A stretch of 64,000 nucleotides of DNA from Streptomyces sp. NBC_01788 (GTDB taxonomy: Bacteria > Actinomycetota > Actinomycetes > Streptomycetales > Streptomycetaceae): the NCBI RefSeq assembly GCF_035917575.1, contig NZ_CP109090.1, forward strand, positions 2,914,001 through 2,978,000, given 5' to 3'. Position numbers and translations under genes: made by a program. Every line of letters starts with the position of its first letter. Position 1 is the stretch's first letter. Of this stretch, positions 8,799 to 18,747 are shown piece after piece. The notes below the pieces were generated by a model, which saw only the letters and a list, made by a program, of their open reading frames with translations, searched no databases and had not been told where the DNA came from.

Positions 8799-11096
8799 AT
8801 GAACACCCGGATGAACACCCACGCCGTCCCGCGGACGCCCACGGCCGACCGGCCGGGCACCGCCGAGGCCGAACTGCTCATCGGGGGAATGACCTGCGCC
8901 TCCTGCGCCGCCCGCGTCGAGAAGAAGCTCAACCGCATGGACGGCGTCACCGCGACGGTCAACTACGCCACGGAGAAGGCCAGAATCTCCTACCCCGCCG
9001 GGGTATCGGTCGCCGATCTGATCGCCACCGTGGTCAGGACCGGTTACACGGCCGAGGAGCCCCCGCCGCCGGCCTCCGGGCCGGCGGCGGACGCGGAATC
9101 CCGGCCGGACGAGGAGCAGGAGGGGCGGGATCCCGAACTGGCCGCCCTGCGCGGGCGCCTGGTCGTCTCCGCGCTCCTCGCCGTCCCCGTGGTGCTGCTC
9201 TCGATGGTCCCGGCCCTTCAGTTCACGTACTGGCAGTGGCTCTCGCTGACCCTCGCCGCGCCGGTCGTCGTCTGGGGCGGGCTGCCGTTCCACCGGGCGG
9301 CCCTGACCAATGCCCGGCACGGCACGGCCACCATGGACACGCTCGTCTCGATCGGCACCCTGGCCGCGTTCGGCTGGTCGCTGTGGGCGCTGTTCCTGGG
9401 CGACGCGGGCATGCCCGGCATGCGCCACGAGTTCCGCCTCACCGTCTCCCGGATGGACGCGGCCTCCACGATCTACCTGGAGGTCGCCGCCGGGGTCGTC
9501 GCGTTCATCCTGCTCGGCCGCTATCTGGAGGCCCGCTCCAAGCGACGGGCGGGCGCCGCGCTGCGGGCGCTGCTGGAACTGGGCGCGAAGGACGTCTCCG
9601 TCCTGCGCGACGGGAGGGAGACACGGATCCCGGTGGCCGCGCTGGCCGTCGGCGACCGGTTCGTCGTACGGCCCGGCGAGAAGGTCGCCACCGACGGCAC
9701 GGTCGTCGAGGGCGTCTCGGCGGTCGACGCCTCCATGCTCACCGGCGAGTCGGTGCCCGTGGACGTCGGCCCCGGCGACACGGTCACCGGCGCCGCGGTC
9801 AACGAGGGCGGCCGGCTGGTCGTCGAGGCCACCCGGGTCGGCGCGGACACCCAGCTCGCGCGGATGGCGCGGCTCGTCGAGGACGCGCAGGGCGGCAAGG
9901 CCGAGGTGCAGCGGCTCGCGGACCGCATATCGGCGGTCTTCGTGCCGGTCGTCCTGCTCATCGCCGTGGGCACCCTGCTCACCTGGCTGTTCGCCACCGG
10001 CGAGGTGACCGCCGCGTTCACCGCCGCCGTCGCGGTACTGATCATCGCCTGCCCGTGCGCCCTCGGCCTGGCCACGCCGACCGCGCTGATGGTCGGCACC
10101 GGCCGAGGTGCCCAGCTCGGCATCCTCATCAAGGGCCCCGAGGTGCTGGAGTCCACCCGCCGGGTGGACACCGTCGTCCTGGACAAGACCGGAACGGTCA
10201 CCACGGGCCGGATGACCCTCCAGGAGGTGTACGCCGCCGAGGGCACCGACGAGAAGCGGCTGCTGCGCCTCGCGGGCGCGCTGGAGCACGCCTCCGAGCA
10301 CCCGATCGCGCGGGCCGTCGCCGTCGGCGCCGAGGAACGGGTCGGACCGCTGCCCCCGGTCGAGCACTTCGAGAACGTCCCCGGTCGTGGAGTACGCGGG
10401 CGCGTGGAGGGCCACGACGTGGCCGTGGGACGGCTCGTGGAGCTCGACGACGAGTTGCCCGAGGAGGTGGCCCGCGCCCGGCGCGAGGCGGAGCGCGAGG
10501 GCCGTACGGCGGTCGTCGTCGGCTGGGACGGGCAGGCCCGCGGTGTCCTCGCCGTCGCGGACGCCGTCAAGGACACCAGCGCGCAGGCGGTGGCGCGGTT
10601 GCGCGCGCTGGGGCTGCGCCCGGTCCTGCTGACCGGCGACAACCGCGCCGTCGCCGAGGCCGTGGCACGGGCCGTCGGCATCGATCCGCAGGACGTGGTC
10701 GCCGAGGTGCTGCCCGAGGAGAAGGCCGAGGCCGTCCGGCGGCTGCGGGCCGAGGGGCGGACGGTGGCGATGGTCGGCGACGGGGTCAACGACGCCGCCG
10801 CGCTCGCCACCGCCGACCTGGGCCTGGCCATGGGCACCGGGACGGACGCCGCCATCGAGGCCGGCGACCTGACCCTGGTGCGTGGGGACCTGCGGGTGGC
10901 CGCGGACGCCATCCGGCTGTCCCGGCGGACGCTGGCCACCATCAAGGGCAACCTCGTGTGGGCCTTCGGCTACAACGTGGCCGCGCTGCCGCTGGCCGCC
11001 GCCGGACTGCTCAACCCGATGATCGCGGGAGCGGCGATGGCGTTCTCGTCGGTGTTCGTGGTGACGAACAGTCTCAGGCTGCGCACGTTCCGCTGA
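8799..11096 (+). CDS. copA: Copper-exporting P1B-type ATPase
   Basis: 765 aa. One N-terminal HMA domain (GGMTCASC, Cys33/Cys36) is followed by a Pro/Ala/acidic linker (about 92-110) and P1B membrane helices, including the ion-binding CPC at 418-420 (IIACPCALGLATP). The actuator motif is MLTGESVPV, the phosphorylated aspartate is D462 in DKTGTVTTG, the P1B signature is SEHPIA, and the hinge is GDGVNDAAAL. The protein pumps Cu(I) out of the cell using ATP. Probably in one transcript with copZ. MNTRMNTH gives two candidate starts (8799 and 8811). Confidence 0.95.
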   Translation: MNTRMNTHAVPRTPTADRPGTAEAELLIGGMTCASCAARVEKKLNRMDGVTATVNYATEKARISYPAGVSVADLIATVVRTGYTAEEPPPPASGPAADAESRPDEEQEGRDPELAALRGRLVVSALLAVPVVLLSMVPALQFTYWQWLSLTLAAPVVVWGGLPFHRAALTNARHGTATMDTLVSIGTLAAFGWSLWALFLGDAGMPGMRHEFRLTVSRMDAASTIYLEVAAGVVAFILLGRYLEARSKRRAGAALRALLELGAKDVSVLRDGRETRIPVAALAVGDRFVVRPGEKVATDGTVVEGVSAVDASMLTGESVPVDVGPGDTVTGAAVNEGGRLVVEATRVGADTQLARMARLVEDAQGGKAEVQRLADRISAVFVPVVLLIAVGTLLTWLFATGEVTAAFTAAVAVLIIACPCALGLATPTALMVGTGRGAQLGILIKGPEVLESTRRVDTVVLDKTGTVTTGRMTLQEVYAAEGTDEKRLLRLAGALEHASEHPIARAVAVGAEERVGPLPPVEHFENVPGRGVRGRVEGHDVAVGRLVELDDELPEEVARARREAEREGRTAVVVGWDGQARGVLAVADAVKDTSAQAVARLRALGLRPVLLTGDNRAVAEAVARAVGIDPQDVVAEVLPEEKAEAVRRLRAEGRTVAMVGDGVNDAAALATADLGLAMGTGTDAAIEAGDLTLVRGDLRVAADAIRLSRRTLATIKGNLVWAFGYNVAALPLAAAGLLNPMIAGAAMAFSSVFVVTNSLRLRTFR

Positions 11097-11239
11097 ATGA
11101 AAAGCATTCGAGACCGAAGTAAGAGTCCCTCTAGAGTCCAACGCGCGCCTCACATAAGCTCTTCACAAGCCTCGCGCATCATCCTTACGCTTGGGTTCCG
11201 GTCGCCATACTTGGGCTCTTGCGTACCTAACGGACATAT

Positions 11240-11612
11240 GCAAGAGACGCAGATCACAGTGATGTGAACGTAACCATCGAAGGGGTTCGAAGGTCTAAGT
11301 TGGCGATGTCGGGCCAGCGTCTTGGGGGGCGCTGACCGGCATCTGAGGATGTCTTGGGGGACTTCCTCAGAGGTGCGTTGCCGGGGCACGTACACCGGGA
11401 AGCTTTGAGCGGCCCTCCCGCGCGTGCGCGTCCCGGCAGACCGCACAGCACCAGGTACGACGAGTTCTGCTCGTTGTGCTCACAGCGATTCAGGCGCTGG
11501 TCCTTGAACGCCCGGCCGGATCCCGTGGGGGGAATCCGCACCGGGACATGGGAAGGCGCCCTGGCCGTCGGCCCGTGGGGGGACCGGCACGCCGGGGCGC
11601 CTTCCGCTTTTT
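11240..11612 (+). ncRNA. Candidate small RNA or short untranslated transcript
   Basis: Inferred from an orphan plus-strand terminator (11551-11612) 455 bp after copA, a base composition unlike coding DNA and several local hairpins. No clear promoter was found, so the 5' end is arbitrary. It could equally be a long copA 3' untranslated region. Confidence 0.3.
11551..11612 (+). terminator. Plus-strand intrinsic terminator
   Basis: GGAAGGCGCC (11551-11560) pairs perfectly with GGCGCCTTCC (11596-11605), with further GC pairing inside, followed by five T at 11608-11612. No plus-strand gene ends nearby. Confidence 0.8.
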
Positions 11613-11681
11613 CCGTGATCCGCGCCCTCCGCGCCTCGCTCGTACATCAGTACGCCTGAGAGGTTCGTCCGCACAACACGA

Positions 11682-11718
11682 GGCCCCGCACCCGCGCACT
11701 GCGCGTGGATACGGGGCC
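11682..11718 (-). terminator. Possible citA terminator
   Basis: GGCCCCG/CGGGGCC arms enclose a second small hairpin (GCGC-ACT-GCGC), about 37 bp past the citA stop. No T-tract, so weak. Confidence 0.35.
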
Positions 11719-11754
11719 GGTGATGCTACGGGGCCGGTGGCGCCGCCGGGAGGC

Positions 11755-13044
<1,290 letters not shown>

Positions 13045-13149
13045 GTCTTCCCTCACCGACGTAGTGCCTCATCTTCGAGGTGCCCTGACTGTCTCTACCA
13101 TCCCCCATTTGGCTCAGGAGAGTGCACTCGGGGTCGACCATTGGGCCCA

Positions 13150-13172
13150 TTGGCGGCACTCAGTGCCGCCAA
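13150..13172. promoter_or_regulatory. 23-bp perfect palindrome upstream of citA
   Basis: TTGGCGGCACT (13150-13160) and AGTGCCGCCAA (13162-13172) are perfect inverted arms around a single C, 106 bp upstream of the citA start and 126 bp past the recD2 stop. The near-zero loop argues for a protein-binding operator rather than a terminator. A second palindrome, TGATCGATCA, lies at 13235-13244 next to a T6 run. Confidence 0.5.
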
Positions 13173-13297
13173 CCTGTCCATCCTGCCCCTTCACTCCTGC
13201 CACGGGAAGTGCTGTGTGACCTTTACGACTCATTTGATCGATCATTTTTTGTGACGGGGCGTCAGGTACTGGCTCCCGGTCCCCCGGGCGGTGATTT

Positions 13298-15562
13298 TCA
13301 GCCGCCGGCGAGACGGAAGTCCAGCGCCGTGCAGCGCCGCCCCGCCGACACCGTGCGCACCGCCTGGCCGATCGCCCTGCGCGACCCGACGAGCACGACC
13401 AGCTTCTTGGCCCGGGTCACCGCCGTGTAGAGCAGGTTGCGCTGGAGCATCATCCAGGCGCCGGTGGTAACCGGGATCACCACGGCCGGATACTCGCTGC
13501 CCTGCGAGCGGTGGATGGTCACCGCGTACGCGTGCGCGAGTTCGTCCAGTTCGTCGAACTCGTACGGCACCTCCTCGTCCTCGTCCGTCAGCACCGTCAG
13601 ACGCTGGTCGACCGGGTCGAGCGAGGTGACGACGCCCACGGTGCCGTTGAAGACACCGTTCTTCCCCTTCTCGTAATTGTTGCGAATCTGGGTGACCTTG
13701 TCCCCGACGCGGAAGACCCGGCCGCCGAACCGCTTCTCCGGCAGATCGGGGCGGCCCGGGGTGACCGCCTGCTGGAGCAGTCCGTTCAGCGTGCCGGCGC
13801 CCGCCGGGCCGCGGTGCATGGGGGCGAGCACCTGCACGTCCCGGCGCGGGTCGAGCCCGAACCTGGCCGGAATCCGGCGTGCCGCCACGTCCACGGTGAG
13901 CCGGCCGGCCTCCTCGGTGTCGTCCTCGACGAAGAGGAAGAAGTCCTTCATGCCGTCGGTCAGCGGATGCTGCCCGGCGTTGATCCGGTGCGCGTTGGTC
14001 ACCACCCCCGACTGCTGGGCCTGGCGGAAGACGCGCGTGAGGCGGACGGCGGGCACCGGGCCGCCGTCCGCCAGCAGGTCGCGCAGCACCTCGCCGGCGC
14101 CCACGCTGGGGAGCTGGTCCACGTCCCCGACGAACAGCAGGTGCGCGCCCGGGGGCACGGCCTTGACCAGCTTGTTGGCCAGCAGCAGGTCCAGCATGGA
14201 CGCCTCGTCCACGACCACCAGGTCGGCGTCCAGCGGGCGGTCCCGGTCGTAGGCCGCGTCCCCGCCGGGCTTGAGCTCCAGCAGGCGGTGCACGGTGGAG
14301 GCCTCGGCGCCGGTGAGCTCCGACAGGCGCTTGGCGGCGCGGCCGGTGGGCGCGGCGAGCACCACCTTGGCCTTCTTGGCCCGCGCCAGCTCCACGATCG
14401 AGCGCACCGTGAAGGACTTGCCGCAGCCGGGGCCGCCGGTCAGCACGGCCACCTTCTCGGTCAACGCCAGCCTGACCGCCGCCTCCTGCTCGGGGGCGAG
14501 GTCGGCCCCCGTACGGCCCTTCAGCCAGGTCAGCGCCTTGTCCCAGGCCACGTCCCGGAAGGCGGGCATCCGGTCGGCGTCGGCGCGCAGCAGGCGCAGC
14601 ACCTGGGCGGACAGGGACAGCTCGGCGCGGTGGAAGGGCACGAGGTAGATCGCCGTCACCGCCTCACCGCCGTCAGGGCCCGGCACCTTCTCCCGTACGA
14701 CACCGGGGTCGGCGTCGTCCTCGGGGGGCTCGGCGAGTTGTGCGAGGCACTCGATGACGAGCCCGGTGTCCACCTGGAGGAGCTTGACCGCGTCCGCGAT
14801 CAGCCGCTCCTCGGGCAGGAAGCAGTGACCTTGGTCGGTGGACTGCGACAGTGCGTACTGCAGGCCGGCCTTGACCCGCTCCGGGCTGTCGTGCGGGATG
14901 CCGACGGACTGCGCGATCCTGTCGGCGGTCAGGAAGCCGATGCCCCAGACGTCGGCGGCCAGCCGGTACGGCTGGTTCTTCACCACTGAGATCGACGCGT
15001 CGCCGTACTTCTTGTAGATGCGCACCGCGATCGAGGTGGAGACCTCGACGGTCTGGAGGAAGAGCATGACCTCCTTGATCGCCTTCTGCTCCTCCCAGGC
15101 GTCGGCGATCTTCCTGGTCCGCTTGGGGCCGAGCCCTGGCACCTCGATCAGGCGCTTCGGCTCCTCCTCGATGATCTGCAGGGTGTCCACGCCGAAGTGC
15201 TGGGTGATGCGGTCGGCGAAGACCGGTCCGATGCCCTTGACCAGGCCGGATCCCAGATAGCGGCGGATGCCCTGGACGGTGGCCGGGAGCACGGTGGTGT
15301 AGTTGTCCACCTGGAACTGCTTGCCGTACTGCGGGTGGGAGCCCCAGCGGCCCTCCATGCGCAGCGACTCGCCGACCTGGGCGCCGAGCAGTGCGCCGAC
15401 GACGGTCAGGAGGTCGGCGGCGCCCCGGCCCGTGTCGACGCGGGCCACCGTGTAGCCGTTCTCCTCGTTGGCGTACGTGATCCGCTCGAGCACGCCCTCC
15501 AGCACGGCCGGACGCCGCTCCCCGGCACCGGACTGCCCGCCCCGACTCGCCTCCGTGGTCAT
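13298..15562 (-). CDS. recD2: RecD2-type ATP-dependent 5'-3' DNA helicase
   Basis: 754 aa, the length of RecD2 (the RecD relative that works without RecBC). The N-terminal half has helix-hairpin-helix repeats (IEVPGLGPKRTRKIADAW near 140). The motor follows: Walker A VLTGGPGCGKSFTVRSI near 377, Walker B DLVVVDEASMLD, and motifs FVGDVDQLPSVG, TRVFRQAQQSGVVTNAHRIN and VTIHRSQGSEYPAVV. It unwinds DNA in repair or replication-restart contexts. The ATG at 15562 gives the family-typical N-terminus. It lies downstream of the small DUF4287 gene, separated by 139 bp with no recognisable signal. Confidence 0.93.
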   Translation of the reverse strand: MTTEASRGGQSGAGERRPAVLEGVLERITYANEENGYTVARVDTGRGAADLLTVVGALLGAQVGESLRMEGRWGSHPQYGKQFQVDNYTTVLPATVQGIRRYLGSGLVKGIGPVFADRITQHFGVDTLQIIEEEPKRLIEVPGLGPKRTRKIADAWEEQKAIKEVMLFLQTVEVSTSIAVRIYKKYGDASISVVKNQPYRLAADVWGIGFLTADRIAQSVGIPHDSPERVKAGLQYALSQSTDQGHCFLPEERLIADAVKLLQVDTGLVIECLAQLAEPPEDDADPGVVREKVPGPDGGEAVTAIYLVPFHRAELSLSAQVLRLLRADADRMPAFRDVAWDKALTWLKGRTGADLAPEQEAAVRLALTEKVAVLTGGPGCGKSFTVRSIVELARAKKAKVVLAAPTGRAAKRLSELTGAEASTVHRLLELKPGGDAAYDRDRPLDADLVVVDEASMLDLLLANKLVKAVPPGAHLLFVGDVDQLPSVGAGEVLRDLLADGGPVPAVRLTRVFRQAQQSGVVTNAHRINAGQHPLTDGMKDFFLFVEDDTEEAGRLTVDVAARRIPARFGLDPRRDVQVLAPMHRGPAGAGTLNGLLQQAVTPGRPDLPEKRFGGRVFRVGDKVTQIRNNYEKGKNGVFNGTVGVVTSLDPVDQRLTVLTDEDEEVPYEFDELDELAHAYAVTIHRSQGSEYPAVVIPVTTGAWMMLQRNLLYTAVTRAKKLVVLVGSRRAIGQAVRTVSAGRRCTALDFRLAGG

Positions 15563-15701
15563 GACCCGACGGTACCGCCGGGCTGTGACAGCACCGCCGG
15601 GTGAGCCGGGACGGCCCGGCTGCGCGCCGGTGCTCCCGCCGGGGTCCGCCGCCCAGTCCGTCAGCCGGACCGTCGGTCGGGCCGCCGGTGGAGCCCGCCG
15701 C

Positions 15702-15914
15702 TCACCCGGCCTTGCCCTCGGCCAGGGTGTGGGCCACCAGGGCGTTGGCGTGGCCGTGGCCCAGGCCGTGCTCGGCCTTGAGCCAGTTGACGAGTTCCAT
15801 GTGCTTGGTCAGCGGCGAGGAGCGGATGAGGTCCTTCCACTCGGCGATCGGCCGGCCGTACTTCTTCTCTATGGAGGGGAAGTAGCCGGCGGGGCCCTTG
15901 GCGGCGGCGGACAT
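15702..15914 (-). CDS. DUF4287 domain protein
   Basis: 70 aa. The sequence matches my memory of the DUF4287 pattern: an aromatic-rich start (GYFPSIEKKYGRPIAEWKDLI), then LTKHMELVNWLKAEHGLGHGHANALV with the GLGHGHA signature, close to the domain's full length. Function unknown; members are small cytoplasmic proteins common in actinomycetes. A ribosome site AGAAAGGC precedes the ATG at 15914. Divergent from the LacI regulator, with 196 bp between them. Confidence 0.85.
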   Translation of the reverse strand: MSAAAKGPAGYFPSIEKKYGRPIAEWKDLIRSSPLTKHMELVNWLKAEHGLGHGHANALVAHTLAEGKAG

Positions 15915-16057
15915 GGCGGGTGCCTTTCTGCGGCGGACGTTTGTCGTATGTGATGACTGGCGCCGCAGTGCGAACTCATCGCTCGCACGGGGGCGGATTC
16001 GGCGCCGCGCACGCCCCGGACGGCAACGATCCGGCTACGGGCCTTGCCTCGGCGGAT

Positions 16058-16091
16058 GTAATCGTTTCCAATAATTGGTGTAATCGATTCC
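16058..16091 (+). promoter_or_regulatory. Paired LacI-type operator half sites upstream of the regulator
   Basis: GTAATCGTTTCC (16058-16069) and GTAATCGATTCC (16080-16091) are direct repeats 22 bp apart (two helical turns), with the perfect palindrome CCAATAATTGG (16068-16078) between them. Immediately upstream of the LacI gene, so autoregulation is likely. Confidence 0.6.
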
Positions 16092-16110
16092 ACGAGGAGG
16101 TGGAACGGCG

Positions 16111-17142
16111 ATGGTGAGCATCAAGGACGTCGCCGCCGCGGCTGGCGTGTCCGTCGCCACGGTCTCGCGCGTCCTGAACGAGAACCCGTCGGTCAGCGCC
16201 GACGCACGCGCACGCGTGCTGGCCGCCGTCGAGGCACTGGGCTACCGCCCGAACGCCGTCGCCCGGTCCCTGCGCACCCACCGGACCCGCACCCTGGGCC
16301 TGGTCATCAGCGATGTGCTGAACCCGTACTTCACCGCGCTGGCCCGCTCCGTCGAGGAGGAAGCCCGCGCCCTCGGCTACAGCGTGATCATCGGCAACGC
16401 CGACGAGCGGCCCGACCTCCAGGACCACCACATACGGACGCTGCTCGACCGCCGTATCGACGGCCTCCTGGTCTCCCCCACCGACGGCGGCTCCCCGCTG
16501 ATGCTGGACGCCGCGCGCGCGGGCACGCCGATGGTGTTCGTGGACCGGTGGATCGAGGGCGTGGACGTGCCCGTGGTCCGCTCGGACGGGCGGGCGGCCG
16601 TCCGGGATCTCGTCGCGCACCTGTACGGGCTCGGCCACCGGCGGCTCGCGATCATCGCGGGCCCCGCGGCCACCACCACCGGCCGCGAGCGCGTCGAGGC
16701 GTTCCGCGAGGCGCTGGCCGCCCACGGCCTCCCGCTCCCGGACGCGTACATCGGCCAGGGCGACTTCAAGGCCGGCAGCGGCCGGCGGGTCACCGAGGGC
16801 TTCCTCGGGCTGCCCGAGCCTCCCGAGGCCGTGTTCGCCGCCGACAACCTGATGGCGCTGGGCGCACTGGACGCCATCCGCGCGCGCGAGATGCGGGTGC
16901 CGGACGACATCGCGCTGGCCGCGTTCGACGACGTCCCGTGGTTCCCGCACACCGACCCGCCGATCACCGCGATCGCGCAGCCCACCGGCGAGCTGGGGCG
17001 GGCCGCCGTTCGCGCCCTGGTCGACCGCATGGCGGGACGGCCCGCGCGGTCCGTGACCCTGCCCGCCCGGCTGGTCGTACGCCGCTCCTGCGGCGAGCCG
17101 GAGGGCGACGCGGTGACGGGCGACCCGGCGACGGCGACCTGA
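16111..17142 (+). CDS. LacI-family transcriptional regulator, probably for the adjacent ribokinase
   Basis: 343 aa. The ATG at 16111 sits after GAGGAGGTGG. The N-terminal LacI HTH (SIKDVAAAAGVSVATVSRVLNENPSVS) and hinge (GYRPNAVARSLRTHRTRTLG) are followed by a periplasmic-binding-protein-like effector domain with GLGHRRLAIIAGP and the C-terminal FDDVPWFPHTDPPITAIAQP. It probably represses itself and the ribokinase gene 85 bp downstream, with ribose or a phosphorylated sugar as likely inducer (inference from the neighbour). Confidence 0.9.
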   Translation: MVSIKDVAAAAGVSVATVSRVLNENPSVSADARARVLAAVEALGYRPNAVARSLRTHRTRTLGLVISDVLNPYFTALARSVEEEARALGYSVIIGNADERPDLQDHHIRTLLDRRIDGLLVSPTDGGSPLMLDAARAGTPMVFVDRWIEGVDVPVVRSDGRAAVRDLVAHLYGLGHRRLAIIAGPAATTTGRERVEAFREALAAHGLPLPDAYIGQGDFKAGSGRRVTEGFLGLPEPPEAVFAADNLMALGALDAIRAREMRVPDDIALAAFDDVPWFPHTDPPITAIAQPTGELGRAAVRALVDRMAGRPARSVTLPARLVVRRSCGEPEGDAVTGDPATAT

Positions 17143-17227
17143 CCACCACCCGCGCCCCTCATGGCCGGTTTCCGTCGGTCGACCCGGCGGGCCCCCTCGT
17201 GAATCCCCCCGTAAGGAGAGAGCACAC

Positions 17228-18130
17228 ATGTACGACTACGACCTCCTGGTCGTGGGGTCGGCCAACGCCGACCTGGTGATCGGTGTCGAGCGGCGGCCCG
17301 CCGCCGGGGAGACGGTGCTCGGTTCCGATCTGAGCGTCCATCCCGGCGGCAAGGGCGCCAACCAGGCCGCGGCCGCCGCCCGGCTCGGGGCCCGGACGGC
17401 CCTGCTGGCCCGGGTCGGCGACGACGCCCACGGCCGGCTGCTGCTCGACGCCCAGCGCGAGGCCGGGGTCGACCCGGCGGGCGTGCTGGTCGGCGGGGCG
17501 CCCACCGGGGTCGCGCTGATCACGGTGGACCCGTCCGGGGACAACAGCATCGTGGTCTCGCCGGGCGCCAACGGCCGGCTCACCCCCGAGGACGTCCGCG
17601 CGGCCGGCGCCCTCCTGCGCGCCTCCCGGGTGGTCTCGGCGCAACTGGAGATCCCGCTGGAGACGGTCGTGGAGGCGGTGCGGAACCTGGCGCCGGGAAG
17701 CCGCTTCGTGCTGAACCCGTCGCCGCCGCGCCCGCTGCCGCGGGAACTCCTGAAGGCCTGCGACCCGCTGATCGTGAACGAGCACGAGGCCAAGGTGATC
17801 CTGGGCGGCCCGGAGGCGCGCGACACCCCCGAGAGCTGGGCTCGGGGCCTGCTCGCCCTGGGCCCGCGCTCGGTGGTGATCACCCTGGGCGGCGAGGGCG
17901 CGCTGGTGGCGTCCGCCGAGGGGTCCGCCCGGGTCCCGTCGGTGAAGGTGGACGCCGTGGACACCACGGGCGCGGGCGACGCGTTCACCGCGGCGCTGGC
18001 CTGGCGGCTGGGCGCGGGAGCGTCCCTTGAGGAGGCCGCGGCCTACGCCGCCCGGGTCGGCGCGGTCGCCGTCACCCGGCGGGGCGCGCAGGAGTCCTAC
18101 CCGACGGCGGCGGAGGTCGACGCCCTGTGA
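17228..18130 (+). CDS. rbsK: Ribokinase (PfkB family)
   Basis: 300 aa. The ATG at 17228 is preceded by AAGGAGAG. It phosphorylates ribose to ribose 5-phosphate. PfkB signature 1 is seen as HPGGKGANQAAAAARLG (substrate-binding GG), the NPSPPRPLP and NEHEAKVI blocks follow, then signature 2 DAVDTTGAGDAFTAALAW with the catalytic base Asp in GAGD. The N-terminal GSANADLV binds the sugar. No ribose ABC transporter is adjacent, so uptake must come from elsewhere or the substrate is nucleoside-derived. Its last codons lie in a 40-bp tandem duplication. Confidence 0.93.
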   Translation: MYDYDLLVVGSANADLVIGVERRPAAGETVLGSDLSVHPGGKGANQAAAAARLGARTALLARVGDDAHGRLLLDAQREAGVDPAGVLVGGAPTGVALITVDPSGDNSIVVSPGANGRLTPEDVRAAGALLRASRVVSAQLEIPLETVVEAVRNLAPGSRFVLNPSPPRPLPRELLKACDPLIVNEHEAKVILGGPEARDTPESWARGLLALGPRSVVITLGGEGALVASAEGSARVPSVKVDAVDTTGAGDAFTAALAWRLGAGASLEEAAAYAARVGAVAVTRRGAQESYPTAAEVDAL

Positions 18131-18184
18131 AACGGGCGGGCGCCGCGTGAAAGAGGCCGACGCCCTGTGAGACGGGCGGGCATC
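18113..18184 (+). repeat. Imperfect tandem duplication at the 3' end of rbsK
   Basis: GAGGTCGACGCCCTGTGA (from 18113) recurs as GAGGCCGACGCCCTGTGA (from 18153), each followed by a near-identical ACGGGCGGGC tail. The 40-bp unit includes the stop codon, so the second copy lies outside the gene. Confidence 0.75.
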
Positions 18185-18185
18185 C

Positions 18186-18743
18186 TCAGTGGTCAGAGCT
18201 CTCGGGCCTTGCGGCCCGCCGAGCCTCTGCCACCGCCTCGCGTATCGCGCGGGCCGACCGGGGCCGCTGGAGGGCCAGATGTCCGGTCACTGAACCCAGC
18301 CAGGCCGGGTCACCGAACAGCTGCACCTCGCCTGCCTGGGCGGTCTGCCTCAGCAGTTCTTCGAACAGTACGAGTTCGGTGCCACCGTAGAAGCGGGGGT
18401 GCCGGTCGAAGCGGGCCAGCCAGTCCTCGTAGGGGTGTCGCAGGGTCATGTGCAGGTAACCGCCGCCCTGCCCCCTCCAGGGACCCGGCAGGCCACCGAG
18501 CATGCCCATCGGGGAGTAGATTCCTCCCTTAGCCGGGTACTTGGCGCCCAGGGTGAAGGTGATCCCCGGCATGACCCTGGGCCACGGGATCAGCAGTCCC
18601 TCCGAGTCCGGCTCGTGCTGGTACAGCCCGTCCGCGCGGAGTTCGACCCAGTAGCCCTTCCGCCCACTGGAGTCCCCCACCGCCCAGCGGCCGTCGGTCA
18701 GTTCCAACGGCCCCAGGGACGTTCTCCTGTCGTTCTCCGTCAT
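18186..18743 (-). CDS. Uncharacterised 185-aa protein
   Basis: 185 aa, not recognised. It has a balanced, soluble composition rich in Trp, Gly and Arg (DGRWAVGDSSGRKGYWVELRADGLYQHEP, WPRVMPGITFTLG), a central Gly/Tyr-rich part, a predicted amphipathic helix (FEELLRQTAQ) and a C-terminal ARAIREAVAEARRAAR helix. There is no signal peptide or membrane span. The ATG lies only 4 bp after the stop of the isomerase gene, so it is almost certainly translated from the same transcript as the sugar operon upstream; whether it works in that pathway is unknown. Confidence 0.75.
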   Translation of the reverse strand: MTENDRRTSLGPLELTDGRWAVGDSSGRKGYWVELRADGLYQHEPDSEGLLIPWPRVMPGITFTLGAKYPAKGGIYSPMGMLGGLPGPWRGQGGGYLHMTLRHPYEDWLARFDRHPRFYGGTELVLFEELLRQTAQAGEVQLFGDPAWLGSVTGHLALQRPRSARAIREAVAEARRAARPESSDH

Positions 18744-18747
18744 GCGG

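Larger units (their letters stand above)
11097..11754. other. Gene-free region between copA and citA
   Basis: About 660 bp, with noticeably lower GC over 11100-11290 than the genes around it. No ORF has a ribosome site plus Streptomyces codon bias. Two small hairpins share loops of TCTTGGGGG on the plus strand (CCCCCAAGA on the minus strand) around 11310-11385. A plus-strand terminator lies at 11551-11612 and a GC hairpin beyond the citA stop at 11682-11718. Confidence 0.5.

Noticed and set aside
8430..11153. A 907-codon open frame antisense to copZ-copA
   Set aside because: It is a GC-driven shadow: no motif, arginine/glycine/histidine-rich, no ribosome site, and the sense strand holds clear copper genes.
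11150..11446. 98-codon minus-strand frame between copA and citA
   Set aside because: It lacks a ribosome site and codon bias and has no domain; the low-GC part more likely holds regulatory DNA or RNA.
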